A stretch of 64,000 nt of DNA from SZUA-430 sp965227535. GTDB taxonomy: Bacteria > Pseudomonadota > Alphaproteobacteria > Micropepsales > Micropepsaceae. Of this stretch, positions 7,492-15,951 are shown one piece after another. Position 1 is the stretch's first letter. Every line of letters starts with the position of its first letter. Location: positions 3,720,001-3,784,000 of the forward strand of contig OZ245761.1 of NCBI GenBank assembly GCA_965227535.1, given 5' to 3'. The notes below the pieces were generated by a model. That model saw nothing but the letters and a program-made list of their open reading frames with translations. It made no database searches and was not told the origin of the DNA. The translations under genes were made by a program, and so were the position numbers.

Positions 7492-8717
7492 AATCCGTTC
7501 TCTTCGCCTGGGAGTTGGGCGCCAACCTCGGTCATGTCAAGCCGATGGCGGCGCTCGCCCGGGCGCTCGCGCTGCGCGGCGCGAAGGCGACGTTCGCCGT
7601 TCGCGATCTGACAAACGTTCGCCAGATCGGCAAGCGCGGCGAATTCACGATCCTGCAAGCGCCGATTTGGCCCGACCACGTCCACGGCGGCCACAATCCT
7701 GTCTTCGCCAGCTATGCCGATGTTTTGACGGGTGTGGGTTTCGCGGATCAGAACAAGCTCGGCGCCGTCGTCGATGCGTGGGACACGGTGCTCACGCTTA
7801 TCAAGCCCGATCTCGTCGTCGCCGATCACGCACCCGCCCTGCAAGTCGCGATGCTCGGCCGGTCGCAACCGCTCGTGACTGTCGGCACGCCGTTCACGAT
7901 GCCGCCGCTCCACCTCGAGCGCTTGCCGCCCATTCGCGCCGACCAGTCGCCTGCGCTGCCGGAAGCGCGTCTGCATCAAGCCGTAAAAACCGTTCTCGCC
8001 ACACGCGGCCTGCAACCGCCGGCGCGGCTCGTTGACGTCTTCCAAGCCGACGAACGCTTGATCTTCGGCCTGCCCGAACTCGATCCATATCGTGCCTATC
8101 GAAACGAACCGATACTCGCACCGCCCGAACCTCTGCCGTCATTTGTTGAGCCGCCGGTCAAGCCGCGTCTGTTTCTGTATGCGGGCAGCGAGGTGCCCCA
8201 CCTCGAAAAACTGATCCAAGCGCTCGTCACGATGGACATCGACGTGGTCGCATATCTGCGTGGCGACGTCGGACCGCTGCCGCATTTCCTCAAGCACCGC
8301 GGCCACGAGGTTTACGAGACGCCGCCGCCGCTCAACGAGATTCTCCCGCGCGTCTCGCACGTGCTGTCGCAAGGCGGCGCGTTCACCTGCCAAGCCGCAA
8401 TCGCGGCCGGACGTCCGCATCTCGTCATGCCGCTGCACAATGAGACCGAACTAAATTTCGCGAACTTGAGCACGCTCGGCGTCGCGCGTCGCCTCGACTC
8501 GGCGAAGGACGAAAAGGTTGTGCGCAAGAAGATCGACGACTTCCTCACCGACACGCAGCTCATCCACAACGCGCGCCACTGGGCGCTGACGCTGCAAGGC
8601 CGCCGGCAAGCAAACGGTTTGGACGAAGCTGTCGCCGCCGTCGAACGCTGCCTCGCGCGCGGTCAGATGCGCAGTTCGCGCCTGCGTTCCGCAGCCGCCG
8701 CGGCGCAGCCGTCGTAA
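7464..8717 (+). CDS. GT1-like (UGT/macroside-type) glycosyltransferase
   Basis: This 417-residue protein has the two-domain GT-B shape of UDP-glycosyltransferases. The N-terminal acceptor domain starts with LFAWELGANLGHVKPMAALA, a variant of the common G-H-x-x-P opening. The C-terminal donor domain contains HVLSQGGAFTCQAAIAAGRP, the counterpart of the H-G-G nucleotide-sugar loop, then HLVMPLHNETELNFANL. The usual H-x-G-x-G-T-x-x-E motif is degenerate (SQGGAFTCQAAI). No signal peptide or membrane helix is present, so it is cytoplasmic. It is the second gene after the internal-signal protein, and its start is inside a hairpin. Its last 55 bases overlap the convergent GT2 gene. The sugar donor and acceptor are unknown; the neighbourhood suggests glycan or glycolipid assembly. 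Confidence 0.75.
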   Translation: MNESIDLTAKSVLFAWELGANLGHVKPMAALARALALRGAKATFAVRDLTNVRQIGKRGEFTILQAPIWPDHVHGGHNPVFASYADVLTGVGFADQNKLGAVVDAWDTVLTLIKPDLVVADHAPALQVAMLGRSQPLVTVGTPFTMPPLHLERLPPIRADQSPALPEARLHQAVKTVLATRGLQPPARLVDVFQADERLIFGLPELDPYRAYRNEPILAPPEPLPSFVEPPVKPRLFLYAGSEVPHLEKLIQALVTMDIDVVAYLRGDVGPLPHFLKHRGHEVYETPPPLNEILPRVSHVLSQGGAFTCQAAIAAGRPHLVMPLHNETELNFANLSTLGVARRLDSAKDEKVVRKKIDDFLTDTQLIHNARHWALTLQGRRQANGLDEAVAAVERCLARGQMRSSRLRSAAAAAQPS

Positions 8718-9601
8718 TACGCCATCAGTACCAAACTCGCCGCCGCCGCCGAATACCAACGCAGCAGCGTCCACGTCGAGAACCCGACGGACATCTCAAG
8801 GTTCTCTTTCATGAGGCCCAGCCCATGCGCGACGTGGCCCGCGCGTCGCGCGACCGCCATCTTCATGTGATGCGGCGGCGCCGTGGTGAGACGGCACATC
8901 CAAACATTCGAATACCCATACCGCCAGTAACGCCGCATCTGTGTCGCCAACCCGTCCGACACGTCATGCCGCACATACCAGTTGCGATCGACGACGGTTC
9001 GCGATCCCGCTGCCGCGAGGCGGCAAGCAAGTTCCGTGTCTTCGCCCGCGCCCGGAAACTCAGGTCCAAATCCGAACCCGCCCAATCGTTCGAACATCGC
9101 GCGTCGGATCGCGACATTCGCCGTGACGAACAGCGGCACATTCGCCCCGCCCAGCGGCTGAGGGATGAGGTCGTAGTGACCGTTCACACGTTCGAAGAAC
9201 CGCGGCCGTTCGGGAAGGTTCGGTCGCGTTGCGCCGATCAGAACGTCGATCTCCGGATTGGCGTCGAGCCGCGCTTCAAGCCAATCGAGCCAATACGGCG
9301 GCGGCACGCAATCGTCGTCGGTGAAAACGATGTAATCGCCCCGCGCGCGCGCCGCACTCTCGTTGCGCGCCCGCGCGATGCCGACATTCTGCGGCAAAGG
9401 ACGATACGAGGCGATATCTTCGAAACGACGAGCGGTCTCGCCATAGGCAACGTCGTGGCTGCCGTCGTTCACGACGACGATTTCGCGCGAGGCACGGCCT
9501 TCAACTTGAGGTCGCAATGCCGTAAGCAATCGCCCAAGGCCCTGAGGGCGGCGATAGGTCGAAACAGCCACCGACAATCGTGGCGCAGTGCCGTGGTTCA
9601 T
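8663..9601 (-). CDS. Family 2 glycosyltransferase
   Basis: This 312-residue enzyme has a GT-A fold. It opens with LSVAVSTYRRPQGLGRLLTAL, typical of GT2, followed by EIVVVNDGS (nucleotide-binding acid), GIARARNESAARARGDYIVF and the metal-binding FTDDDCVPPP (DxD). A second acidic motif, PGAGEDTELACRL, matches the ED catalytic base. The C-terminal ~60 residues include a hydrophobic stretch (AAAASLVLMAYY) that could associate with the membrane. The ATG at 9601 is followed directly by the GT2 beta strand; a longer frame upstream is rejected as arginine-rich non-family sequence. It converges on and overlaps the GT1-like gene by 55 bases and diverges from the next glycosyltransferase. It probably builds part of a surface polysaccharide. 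Confidence 0.85.
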   Translation of the reverse strand: MNHGTAPRLSVAVSTYRRPQGLGRLLTALRPQVEGRASREIVVVNDGSHDVAYGETARRFEDIASYRPLPQNVGIARARNESAARARGDYIVFTDDDCVPPPYWLDWLEARLDANPEIDVLIGATRPNLPERPRFFERVNGHYDLIPQPLGGANVPLFVTANVAIRRAMFERLGGFGFGPEFPGAGEDTELACRLAAAGSRTVVDRNWYVRHDVSDGLATQMRRYWRYGYSNVWMCRLTTAPPHHMKMAVARRAGHVAHGLGLMKENLEMSVGFSTWTLLRWYSAAAASLVLMAYYDGCAAAAAERRRELRI

Positions 9602-9774
9602 GTCGCTCACACGCCTCACCGAATCGATGCGGGATAATAGACGTGCAACCGCGCAACACGATTGGCCGCCGCTATTCATCCACCGCCAATGAACCGAGGG
9701 GCAGCCGCGGGCATTGCTCTGCGGCGCATCTGTTCGAAACTTGCCGAACCTTACACAGGTTGATTCGGCGGCGC

Positions 9775-10758
9775 ATGGAACAAGAACACTACGTAAGCGG
9801 CAGGATCGTATCGACCGATCCCCTTGTGACGTTCTCGAAGCGCAGCCTCGGCGTGCCGCTCGGCATCGCCAGCGCGCGTCCTGAAGCGTTTCGCGGGCGC
9901 AAGGCGCTGCATCTGATCGGCTTCTCGCATACGATCGAGGTCGGGGAGTCCATGACGGGCATCGCGCAAGAACTCGCAGCGCTCTCTCGCGAACAGCCAG
10001 ACGGTCGCTTCGTTTTTCTCGCGAACACGGAGTTCGAGGCCTATCAACTCTCAACCGTCGGCGTCGCCTCGATGATGTCGAACCAGCTGATATTTGTCGA
10101 CGAGAAAACGTTCCGTCCGCGCGAATGCGAGATGCGCTTCGATGCCATCTACAACGGCCGCCTCGTGCCCTCAAAGCGGCACGAACTTGCGCGCGACGTG
10201 CGGAGTTTAGGCCTGCTCTATGACATCGGGTCGCCGAGCACGCCGCCGCAGTACGAACACATCCGCACGCTTTTGCCGCAAGCCACCTTCATCAACCACG
10301 AAGTCGGCAAAGGTTCGTACCGTCAGCTGACGATCGAAGAATGCGCCGCGCAGATCAACACCGCGCGCGTCGGCCTATGCCTATCTGAGGAAGAAGGTGC
10401 AATGCAGGCGTCGCTTGAGTATCTGCTCTGCGGCTTACCCGTGGTGTCAACGCGCAGCATCGGCGGGCGGGATCGCTATTTGCCGGCGCCGTTCGGCCGC
10501 ATCGTTGGCGATGACCCCAAAGAAGTCGCCGACGCCGTCGCCGCGTTCACGCGCGCGCGCATTCAAAAGGCGGCGGTGCGCGGACACATCATGCACCTCA
10601 TCAATTTCGACAGGCACAATTTCTTGATCGCGGTGAACAAGCTGGCAAAGGAAACGTTCGGCATCGGCCATCTCTTCAAGTCGTTTGCCCCATTTGAGAT
10701 CGGCCTGACGCGGTGGCGAAAAGCCGACGACATCCTCGCGCCGCTGGCCGCCGCATGA
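9775..10758 (+). CDS. GT4-like glycosyltransferase, first of a tandem pair
   Basis: This 327-residue protein is related to GT-B glycosyltransferases by its C-terminal half: RVGLCLSEEEGAMQASLEYL, then CGLPVVSTRSIGGRDRYL, the arrangement of the E-x7-E donor-binding motif. The N-terminal part is short and lacks the usual GT4 glycine loop. It is about 60% similar by eye to the next protein over the whole length (compare GRIVSTDPLVTFSKR with GCIVSLDPLITITKR, and INFDRHNFLIAVNKL with VGFDRHNFLLNLNKL), so the two are tandem paralogues. The ATG at 9775 is the first methionine before the shared region. Its TGA overlaps the next ATG (ATGA at 10755-10758), so translation is coupled. Substrates are not predictable. 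Confidence 0.7.
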   Translation: MEQEHYVSGRIVSTDPLVTFSKRSLGVPLGIASARPEAFRGRKALHLIGFSHTIEVGESMTGIAQELAALSREQPDGRFVFLANTEFEAYQLSTVGVASMMSNQLIFVDEKTFRPRECEMRFDAIYNGRLVPSKRHELARDVRSLGLLYDIGSPSTPPQYEHIRTLLPQATFINHEVGKGSYRQLTIEECAAQINTARVGLCLSEEEGAMQASLEYLLCGLPVVSTRSIGGRDRYLPAPFGRIVGDDPKEVADAVAAFTRARIQKAAVRGHIMHLINFDRHNFLIAVNKLAKETFGIGHLFKSFAPFEIGLTRWRKADDILAPLAAA

Positions 10759-11777
10759 CCAAGCCTCCAGACGTGACGAATACGCTCGCGGGTGGCTGCA
10801 TCGTAAGCCTCGACCCCTTGATCACGATCACCAAACGCGAGCCTCATTTGCCGCTCGGGCTGGCTCCCTCGCGTCCCGACCTCTTCGCCGATCGGCCGGG
10901 ATTGCATCTCGTCGGGGCCACGTGGTCGTGCGAGTCCGAATCGCTCGTCAACGAGATCGTAAGCGATCTTGTCGAGGCGTCCGGCCGGCTGCCGCAAAGC
11001 CACTTCGTCATCATGGCGAACACGCCGATGGAAAGCGTATTGCTGTCGCGCGCGGCCGTTCCCAACATTTTGGCGAATGAACTGATCTTCGTCGACGAAC
11101 GCCTGTTCACGGTTCTACCGGAAGGGCAGGCACGAGGTAATCGCTTCGATGCGATCTATGTGGCCCGCCTCGACCGCATGAAACGCCATGAACTTGCCGC
11201 CGCGATTCCGAATCTTGTGGTCGCGCATGGGCCGCCGGCCGCCGCCGATGCAGAACGCGTCAGGCGTCTGTTGCCAAGCGCGCGCTTCGCCAACTTCGAC
11301 GGCCCCAACGGCGTCTACCGTTATCTCAAGGATCCGGAGGTCGTGACCTTGATGAACCGCTCGGCCGTCGGGCTTTGCCTGTCTGCCGTCGAAGGTTCGA
11401 TGCGCGCGTCGTTGGAATACAGACTTTGCGGTACGCCCGTCGTGTCGACGCACAGCACGGGCGGGCGTGACCGCTACCTTCTAGGGCCGCACGCGCGTAT
11501 CGTCGCTGACGAGCCGGACGCTATCGCGGCGGCGGTTCACGAACTCAAGGCGTCGCACTTCAACCGCGTCGCGGTCCGCGATTTCGTTGGTCAACTTGTA
11601 GGCTTCGACCGCCATAATTTCCTGCTGAATCTGAACAAGCTCGTTGAGCGCCAGTTTGCCGTACGCGATCGCTTTCGTTCGTTCGCGCCGTTCTTGCGGT
11701 ACCCTGTCGCGTGGCGCCCCACCTCGCAAATCCTCGAACCGCTTGAGACGTTACAACGCCGGGTCTCAGCGCGCTGA
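10755..11777 (+). CDS. GT4-like glycosyltransferase, second of a tandem pair
   Basis: This 340-residue paralogue of the preceding gene starts inside its stop codon (ATGA). It keeps the donor-binding pattern AVGLCLSAVEGSMRASLEYR followed by CGTPVVSTHSTGGRDRYL, and the same N-terminal theme LDPLITITKREPHLPLGL. Retention of both copies with strong divergence suggests two successive or alternative sugar transfers. No signal peptide or membrane segment is visible, so it is cytoplasmic or peripheral. It converges on the Agt-like GT4 gene with a 12-base overlap. With the GT1- and GT2-like genes it forms a block of sugar-transfer genes, but no polymerase or flippase is present in the window. Confidence 0.7.
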   Translation: MTKPPDVTNTLAGGCIVSLDPLITITKREPHLPLGLAPSRPDLFADRPGLHLVGATWSCESESLVNEIVSDLVEASGRLPQSHFVIMANTPMESVLLSRAAVPNILANELIFVDERLFTVLPEGQARGNRFDAIYVARLDRMKRHELAAAIPNLVVAHGPPAAADAERVRRLLPSARFANFDGPNGVYRYLKDPEVVTLMNRSAVGLCLSAVEGSMRASLEYRLCGTPVVSTHSTGGRDRYLLGPHARIVADEPDAIAAAVHELKASHFNRVAVRDFVGQLVGFDRHNFLLNLNKLVERQFAVRDRFRSFAPFLRYPVAWRPTSQILEPLETLQRRVSAR

Positions 11778-12785
11778 CTGCCGCTCGTCCGGCGTGGCGA
11801 GGTTCATCAAGAACTGCCGCGTACAGGCTTCCCAGGAAAAATTCATCGCAAACGAGCGGCACGCTTGCGGGCTGATCTGCAACGCGCGCAACGCGGCGCG
11901 CTGCAGATCTTCGTCCAGCGCACCGACGGTTTCATTGCCGCCGATGATGTCGATCGGCCCCTGTACGGGATGCGCCGCGACGGGCAACCCGCTCGCCAAC
12001 GCTTCAAGAACCACAAGCCCGAAGGTGTCCGTGCGCGAGGGGAAGACGAACACGTCGCTCGCGCCATAATACCGGGCGAGCTCCGCTCCGAACTTCGGAC
12101 CGGCGAAGTGAGCCTGAGGATAGCGTGCGCGCAATTCGGCAAGCTGCGGTCCGTCGCCGACGATCAGCTTCGATCCCGGCAAATCGAGCTTCAAGAATTC
12201 CTCGACGCTCTTCTCGATCGCAACGCGCCCGACATACAGAAACACCGGCCGCGGCAGATCGAGCCAATCCTTCGCCGCCGGTTTGAACAAGTCCGTGTCG
12301 ACGCCGCGCGACCACGGCCGCAGATTCTTGAACCCGCGCGCCGTCAAATCGCGCTCCAACGTGCGCGTCGCCACCATCACGGCCGTTGCCGGTCCATGAA
12401 ACCAGCGCAGGCCCGCATACGGCCAGGCCGTCGGGACGCCGAAGCGCGCGTGGATATACTCGGGAAAACGCGTATGGAACGACGTCGTAAATGAAATGCC
12501 GCGCCGCATGCAGTTGCGCCGCGTCGCAAGGCCCAGCGGTCCTTCTGTCGCGATATGGATGGCATCCGGCTTGAAGGTGTCGATCACGCGGCCAACCGCG
12601 CGGCGCGCAAACAGCGCCAGCTTGATCTCGGGATAGGTGGGCATCGGGATCGTGCGAAACCCGTCGGGCGTCACGAACCGAACATCGTGGCCCAACCGAA
12701 CAAGTTCCTTGCCCAACGTCTCAAGCGTCCGCACGACGCCGTTGACCTGCGGCGCCCACGCGTCCGTTGTGATCAAGATCCGCAT
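11766..12785 (-). CDS. GT4 glycosyltransferase, lipid-glycosylating (Agt/MgtA-like) type
   Basis: This 339-residue enzyme is a retaining GT-B glycosyltransferase. It begins MRILITTDAWAPQVNGVVRT, a start typical of GT4 enzymes that act on lipid or mannolipid acceptors, and contains PDAIHIATEGPLGLATRR, a hallmark of that subgroup. The donor domain has VFLYVGRVAIEKSVEEFL (the GRxxxEK loop) and VFVFPSRTDTFGLVVLEALA (E-x7-E). Known members include alphaproteobacterial glucosyl/glucuronosyl-diacylglycerol synthases; which lipid or sugar is used here cannot be told. A start 33 codons earlier (12884) is possible but adds non-family sequence. The phosphoesterase gene immediately upstream on the same strand is a frequent partner of this enzyme, which supports a lipid-linked role. 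Confidence 0.85.
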   Translation of the reverse strand: MRILITTDAWAPQVNGVVRTLETLGKELVRLGHDVRFVTPDGFRTIPMPTYPEIKLALFARRAVGRVIDTFKPDAIHIATEGPLGLATRRNCMRRGISFTTSFHTRFPEYIHARFGVPTAWPYAGLRWFHGPATAVMVATRTLERDLTARGFKNLRPWSRGVDTDLFKPAAKDWLDLPRPVFLYVGRVAIEKSVEEFLKLDLPGSKLIVGDGPQLAELRARYPQAHFAGPKFGAELARYYGASDVFVFPSRTDTFGLVVLEALASGLPVAAHPVQGPIDIIGGNETVGALDEDLQRAALRALQISPQACRSFAMNFSWEACTRQFLMNLATPDERQSAR

Positions 12786-12885
12786 CGGCCGCCGCCAGCG
12801 CGGAAATGCGAGTGTCTCGTCTGATGGAGGCAGCCGTTCGTCGGCCAGACGCGGATGGGCTCGCGCCTGCGTGCGCGGGGCCATC

Positions 12886-13773
12886 TTACTCGGCCGCCTG
12901 CGGCAGCGTGGCCGCCTGCGGCTGGTGCGTCGGAAGTGCTTGAGTCCACGTCACAATTTGCAGCTTTCCGGCATAGTCTTCAACCAGCGCGGTACAGCTC
13001 TCGACCCAATCGCCGTCGTTGCAATAGAGGATCTGGCCGATCTGCCGCATCTCGGCCTTGTGGATATGGCCGCAAACGACACCGTGCACCTGCCGCCGTT
13101 CCGCTTCCCGCGCCACCGCCTCTTCAAAGCGGCCGATATACTCGACCGCGTTCTTGACGTGATCTTTGAGCCAACGCGACAGCGACCAATACGGCATCCC
13201 AAGCCGACGTCGCACACCCGCGACCACATCGTTCAGCCTCAGCGCAAGCGAATAAGCCCAATCGCCCGCGTGCGCGAGCCAGCGCGCATAGGTCACGATC
13301 CCATCAAAATGATCGCCGTGCAGGACCAGCAGTCGCCGACCGTCGGCCGTCTGATGGATCGCATCGCCCGCAAGCTCGATGCCCGCCAAGCAAAGCCCTG
13401 CATAGTCGCGGAACGCCTCGTCGTGATTGCCGGGGATGTAGATGACGCGCGTGCCCGCTTGCGCCTTGCGCAAAATCTCGTCGATCACCGCGTTATGGCT
13501 CTTGTGCCAAAACCACGACCGGCTGAGCCGCCACCCATCGACGATGTCGCCGACGAGGTAGAGCATGTCGCATTCGTTGTGGAGCAGGAAGTTCAGCAGC
13601 AGCTCCGCCTTGCAGCCGCGCGTGCCCAGATGCGTATCCGAGATCCAGATCGTGCGATGCCGCTTCGGCGCCGCCACCCAATGGCGGGGCGATGACCCGC
13701 CGCCCGTCTGCTTCCACCGCTCGAAAAAAGCGCCCGCATCAGCGACACGGCTCAATGCATCTACGCCGGACAT
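12886..13773 (-). CDS. LpxH-like metallophosphoesterase
   Basis: This 295-residue protein belongs to the calcineurin-like phosphoesterases related to UDP-2,3-diacylglucosamine hydrolase. The two-metal site is complete: ISDTHLG (DxH), YLVGDIVDGW (GDxxD), IPGNHDE (GNHD), LHGDHFD (GDxxD/H) and VCGHIHKAE (GHxH). The protein ends soon after in a short alanine/glutamine-rich tail. No signal peptide is present, so it is cytoplasmic. True LpxH makes lipid X for lipid A, but this longer form, paired with a GT4 enzyme, is a separate alphaproteobacterial subfamily whose substrate may be another nucleotide-lipid or sugar phosphate. It lies 100 bases upstream of the GT4 start and probably shares its transcript. 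A ~500-base gap with a predicted small RNA lies upstream. Confidence 0.85.
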   Translation of the reverse strand: MSGVDALSRVADAGAFFERWKQTGGGSSPRHWVAAPKRHRTIWISDTHLGTRGCKAELLLNFLLHNECDMLYLVGDIVDGWRLSRSWFWHKSHNAVIDEILRKAQAGTRVIYIPGNHDEAFRDYAGLCLAGIELAGDAIHQTADGRRLLVLHGDHFDGIVTYARWLAHAGDWAYSLALRLNDVVAGVRRRLGMPYWSLSRWLKDHVKNAVEYIGRFEEAVAREAERRQVHGVVCGHIHKAEMRQIGQILYCNDGDWVESCTALVEDYAGKLQIVTWTQALPTHQPQAATLPQAAE

Positions 13774-14147
13774 TTGAACCCCCGAAACACATCGCGGCGG
13801 GAAAGCCGCGAATCAGCCGTTTTCCGCGCATATTCAGGTGCCGGTACGCGGTGAAGCTTTGATGTCGAGGCGATGATTTATTTATGGAATGCCGAGCGCT
13901 GGCTAACATGAGTAAGTAATTAACCAAGTATTCGCAAAGCGCACTTTGAGCGTCTATCCGCCTCCAACGAGGTCGGTAACGGTCCGGACGCCACTTTCCG
14001 TGAACGTAACTTCGGCACTGCAACAAAACTTGAGAGCCACACTTCCAAGCCCTTTTAACCTCGGGAACTCACCCGTCCAGAATCGAAACGCTAGGGAAAT
14101 CAAAGCGATGCACCGCGAGCGCCGATCCGGGACTGAACGTTTAACGC
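13774..14147. other. Intergenic region upstream of the phosphoesterase gene
   Basis: No convincing gene is seen on either strand. The segment is less GC-rich than its neighbours around 13870-13930 (TTTATTTATGG and AGTAATTAACC), as expected for a promoter region of the minus-strand phosphoesterase. Short frames here lack ribosome binding sites and domain character. Confidence 0.5.
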
Positions 14148-14176
14148 TTGATTTATTCCCGCAGTGAGGGCATATT
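14148..14176 (+). promoter_or_regulatory. Sigma-70-like promoter of the predicted small RNA
   Basis: TTGATT at 14148-14153 and CATATT at 14171-14176 are separated by exactly 17 bases. This matches a housekeeping promoter with expected start near 14183, which is where the first stem-loop of the predicted RNA begins. Confidence 0.5.
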
Positions 14177-14182
14177 TGTGCA

Positions 14183-14276
14183 GCGCAGTAAGGCCTTGGC
14201 TTTACTCCGCAGCCCTTCCTGGGCGTTTCCTCCCTTAACTTGGGCCGCTTGGCACCCGCCTCGCGGTCCTTTTTTT
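14183..14276 (+). ncRNA. Predicted ~94-nt small RNA with anti-Shine-Dalgarno segment
   Basis: Between a good promoter and an intrinsic terminator lie three ordered hairpins. Hairpin 1 (14183-14210) pairs GCG-x-AGTAAGGC with GCTTTACT-x-CGC around a CTTG tetraloop. Hairpin 2 (14212-14224) pairs GCCC with GGGC around TTCCT. Between it and the terminator stem is a single-stranded stretch with CCTCCC (14229-14234), complementary to ribosome binding sites. This layout, with pyrimidine anti-SD motifs in loops and linkers, recalls trans-acting small RNAs of alphaproteobacteria. I could not match it to 6S RNA, SRP RNA or another named family. There is no sensible open frame in the segment. Confidence 0.55.
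14242..14276 (+). terminator. Intrinsic terminator of the predicted small RNA
   Basis: GGGCCGC at 14242-14248 pairs with GCGGTCC at 14263-14269 (7 pairs, one G-U), followed at once by seven T residues (14270-14276). The T-run orientation fixes the transcript to the plus strand, away from the converging acetyltransferase gene. Confidence 0.75.
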
Positions 14277-14285
14277 GTGCATGCC

Positions 14286-14834
14286 TCAAATCGGGCGCCA
14301 GGCGCCGCGCGCAGGTGGCACCGACGCGTCGCCGCCGTTCAACGCCCGCTGCATGAAGACGATGTCGACCCAACGGCCAAGCTTGAAACCGGCGGCCTTC
14401 ACCGTCCCCGCGTGGGCGTAGCCAGCCTTTGCGTGCAACGCGATCGACCCGCTGTTCTGGGAATCCCCGATGACAGTTACGACCTGTCGCGCGCCGGCCG
14501 CAGTGCAACGCGCGATCAGCGGCGTCAACAATGCCGTTCCGGTGCCACGTCCCAGCCGGTCGTCGCGAATGTAGACGGAGTCCTCAAGCGTGTAGCGGTA
14601 CCCCGTGCGGGGCCGAAACGGCGATGCATACGCAAAGCCGACGACCTCGCCGCCCTCAACGGCGACAAGCCACGGCAAACCCATCGCAAGGATATCGCGC
14701 CATTTGGCGGTGTAATCGCCAAGCGGCGGCGGCGCTTCGTCGAACGTGCCGAAGCCGTGCAGAACGTGATGTGAATAGATGGCGTGAACCGCCGCGATGT
14801 CGTCGCCGTTCGCGTCGCGAACGCTAACCGTCAT
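14286..14834 (-). CDS. GNAT N-acetyltransferase (phosphinothricin-acetyltransferase-like)
   Basis: This 182-residue enzyme is a GNAT acetyltransferase of the Pat/YncA group, which acetylates small amines such as phosphinothricin or methionine derivatives. Recognisable parts are the N-terminal AVHAIYSHHVLHGFGTFDE, the FAYASPFRPRTGYRYTLEDS segment, and the acetyl-CoA loop RLGRGTGTALLTPLI (RxGxGxG). GDSQNSGSIALHAKAGY is the conserved motif B region. The length is normal. The ATG at 14834 overlaps the stop of the upstream amidohydrolase gene (ATGA), so the two are translated together. Resistance to a drug should not be assumed; the natural substrate is unknown. Confidence 0.85.
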   Translation of the reverse strand: MTVSVRDANGDDIAAVHAIYSHHVLHGFGTFDEAPPPLGDYTAKWRDILAMGLPWLVAVEGGEVVGFAYASPFRPRTGYRYTLEDSVYIRDDRLGRGTGTALLTPLIARCTAAGARQVVTVIGDSQNSGSIALHAKAGYAHAGTVKAAGFKLGRWVDIVFMQRALNGGDASVPPARGAWRPI

Positions 14835-15751
14835 TGCGCCGCTTGGCTGGACGACAACGCTGAGCGCAAGAAGCGCCAATCGACTTCGCCCAACGCCCGG
14901 ACCAACGTCGTCATCGCGTGCGTCACACGCTTGATGCCGGCCGACCGTTCGATGCGCTCTTCATCCATATAAAGCGCGCGATTGATCTCGATCTGCAGCG
15001 CATGAAGACCCAGCGCCGGCCGCCCGTAATGCTCCGTCGAGAACCCACCCGCATAGGGATTGTTCCGCACCACCGCAAAGCCCTGCATGGCGAGCGCGCG
15101 TTCCATCATGTCCGTCAACCGCCGCGCGCACGACGTACCGAACCGGTCGCCCAGGATGATATCAGGACGCGTCGCGCCGATATCTTGATCCAGCGGCCCA
15201 CCGACGGATGGCATCGAGTGGCAGTCGATCAATACCGAACAGCCGAACCGCTTATGCGTGGATTCCATCAGCCCGCGTAGCGTCGCGTGATAAGGCTTGT
15301 AATAGGCGTCAATGCGCGCCTGAACTTCGCTAAAGCTGATCTTGCGCGAATAAATCTCGGCACCGTCCCGCACAACGCGCGCAATGGTTCCCAGCCCCGC
15401 CATCACCCGCGGGCTGCGGCTATTCACGAATTGGGGCAGCGGCGCATCGAACATCGCCGGATCCAGTTCGTAAGCTTCACGATTAGGGTCAACATAGGCG
15501 CGCGGAAAATGTGCCTTTAGCAGCGGCGCGCCCAAGGTTGGCGCCGACCCGAAAATCTCATCGACGAAACTGTCTTCCGACCGGCGGATAACCGTACCGT
15601 CAAGGCGCGTGGCCTGCAGGAAAGACTTGGGGTAAACGCGGCCTGAATGGGGCGATGCGAACACAAACGGCAGCGTTTGTTCGGCGGGCGACACAACCTC
15701 AAACGGCGGATCAATCGCCAATCCCCGCTTTTCACCGCCCGTCAGCCGCAC
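14831..15751 (-). CDS. N-formylglutamate amidohydrolase
   Basis: This 306-residue protein belongs to the N-formylglutamate amidohydrolase family, which releases formate and glutamate at the end of one histidine-degradation route. Family motifs are FASPHSGRVYP, RSEDSFVDEIF, HFPRAYVDPNRE and VLIDCHSMPS, with His and acidic residues for the metal site. No other histidine-utilisation genes are nearby. In many alphaproteobacteria this gene sits next to cpdR with no known reason, as here. It is divergent from cpdR (200 bases between starts) and coupled to the GNAT gene downstream. A second, divergent member of the family occurs in this window at 49780. Confidence 0.85.
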   Translation of the reverse strand: MRLTGGEKRGLAIDPPFEVVSPAEQTLPFVFASPHSGRVYPKSFLQATRLDGTVIRRSEDSFVDEIFGSAPTLGAPLLKAHFPRAYVDPNREAYELDPAMFDAPLPQFVNSRSPRVMAGLGTIARVVRDGAEIYSRKISFSEVQARIDAYYKPYHATLRGLMESTHKRFGCSVLIDCHSMPSVGGPLDQDIGATRPDIILGDRFGTSCARRLTDMMERALAMQGFAVVRNNPYAGGFSTEHYGRPALGLHALQIEINRALYMDEERIERSAGIKRVTHAMTTLVRALGEVDWRFLRSALSSSQAAQ

Positions 15752-15951
15752 GATTTAACCTTTGTTTGATACCAAGAGTGGAGCATCGAAGAGGGGCGCG
15801 ATCAAGACCGCCGTCGCTTGCCGCAGGTTGCAAAAATAACCGAACAACGGCAAAGCCTTGGCTGTTGCAGGGATTCCGCCGTAAATTCACGTCGACGCTT
15901 CCACCGCGCACTGCAGCGGCAGGGTGGCCGAAAACGGGGGCTATAAGGACC

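Noticed and set aside
6318..8045. Long open frame of 575 codons on the minus strand opposite the signal-fusion and GT1-like genes
   Set aside because: Its translation is Arg/Ala/Asp-rich and matches no family, while the plus strand carries coherent domains; long antisense frames are expected at this GC content.
9602..10174. N-terminal extension of the GT2 gene
   Set aside because: The sequence before the GT2 start is serine/arginine-rich without domain character and overlaps the divergent glycosyltransferase gene.
14183..14276. Identification of the small RNA as 6S, SRP or tmRNA
   Set aside because: No characteristic sequence blocks of these RNAs could be found; only a general small RNA call is supported.
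14286..14834. Drug resistance role of the GNAT enzyme
   Set aside because: Family resemblance to phosphinothricin acetyltransferase does not define substrate, and no resistance context is present.
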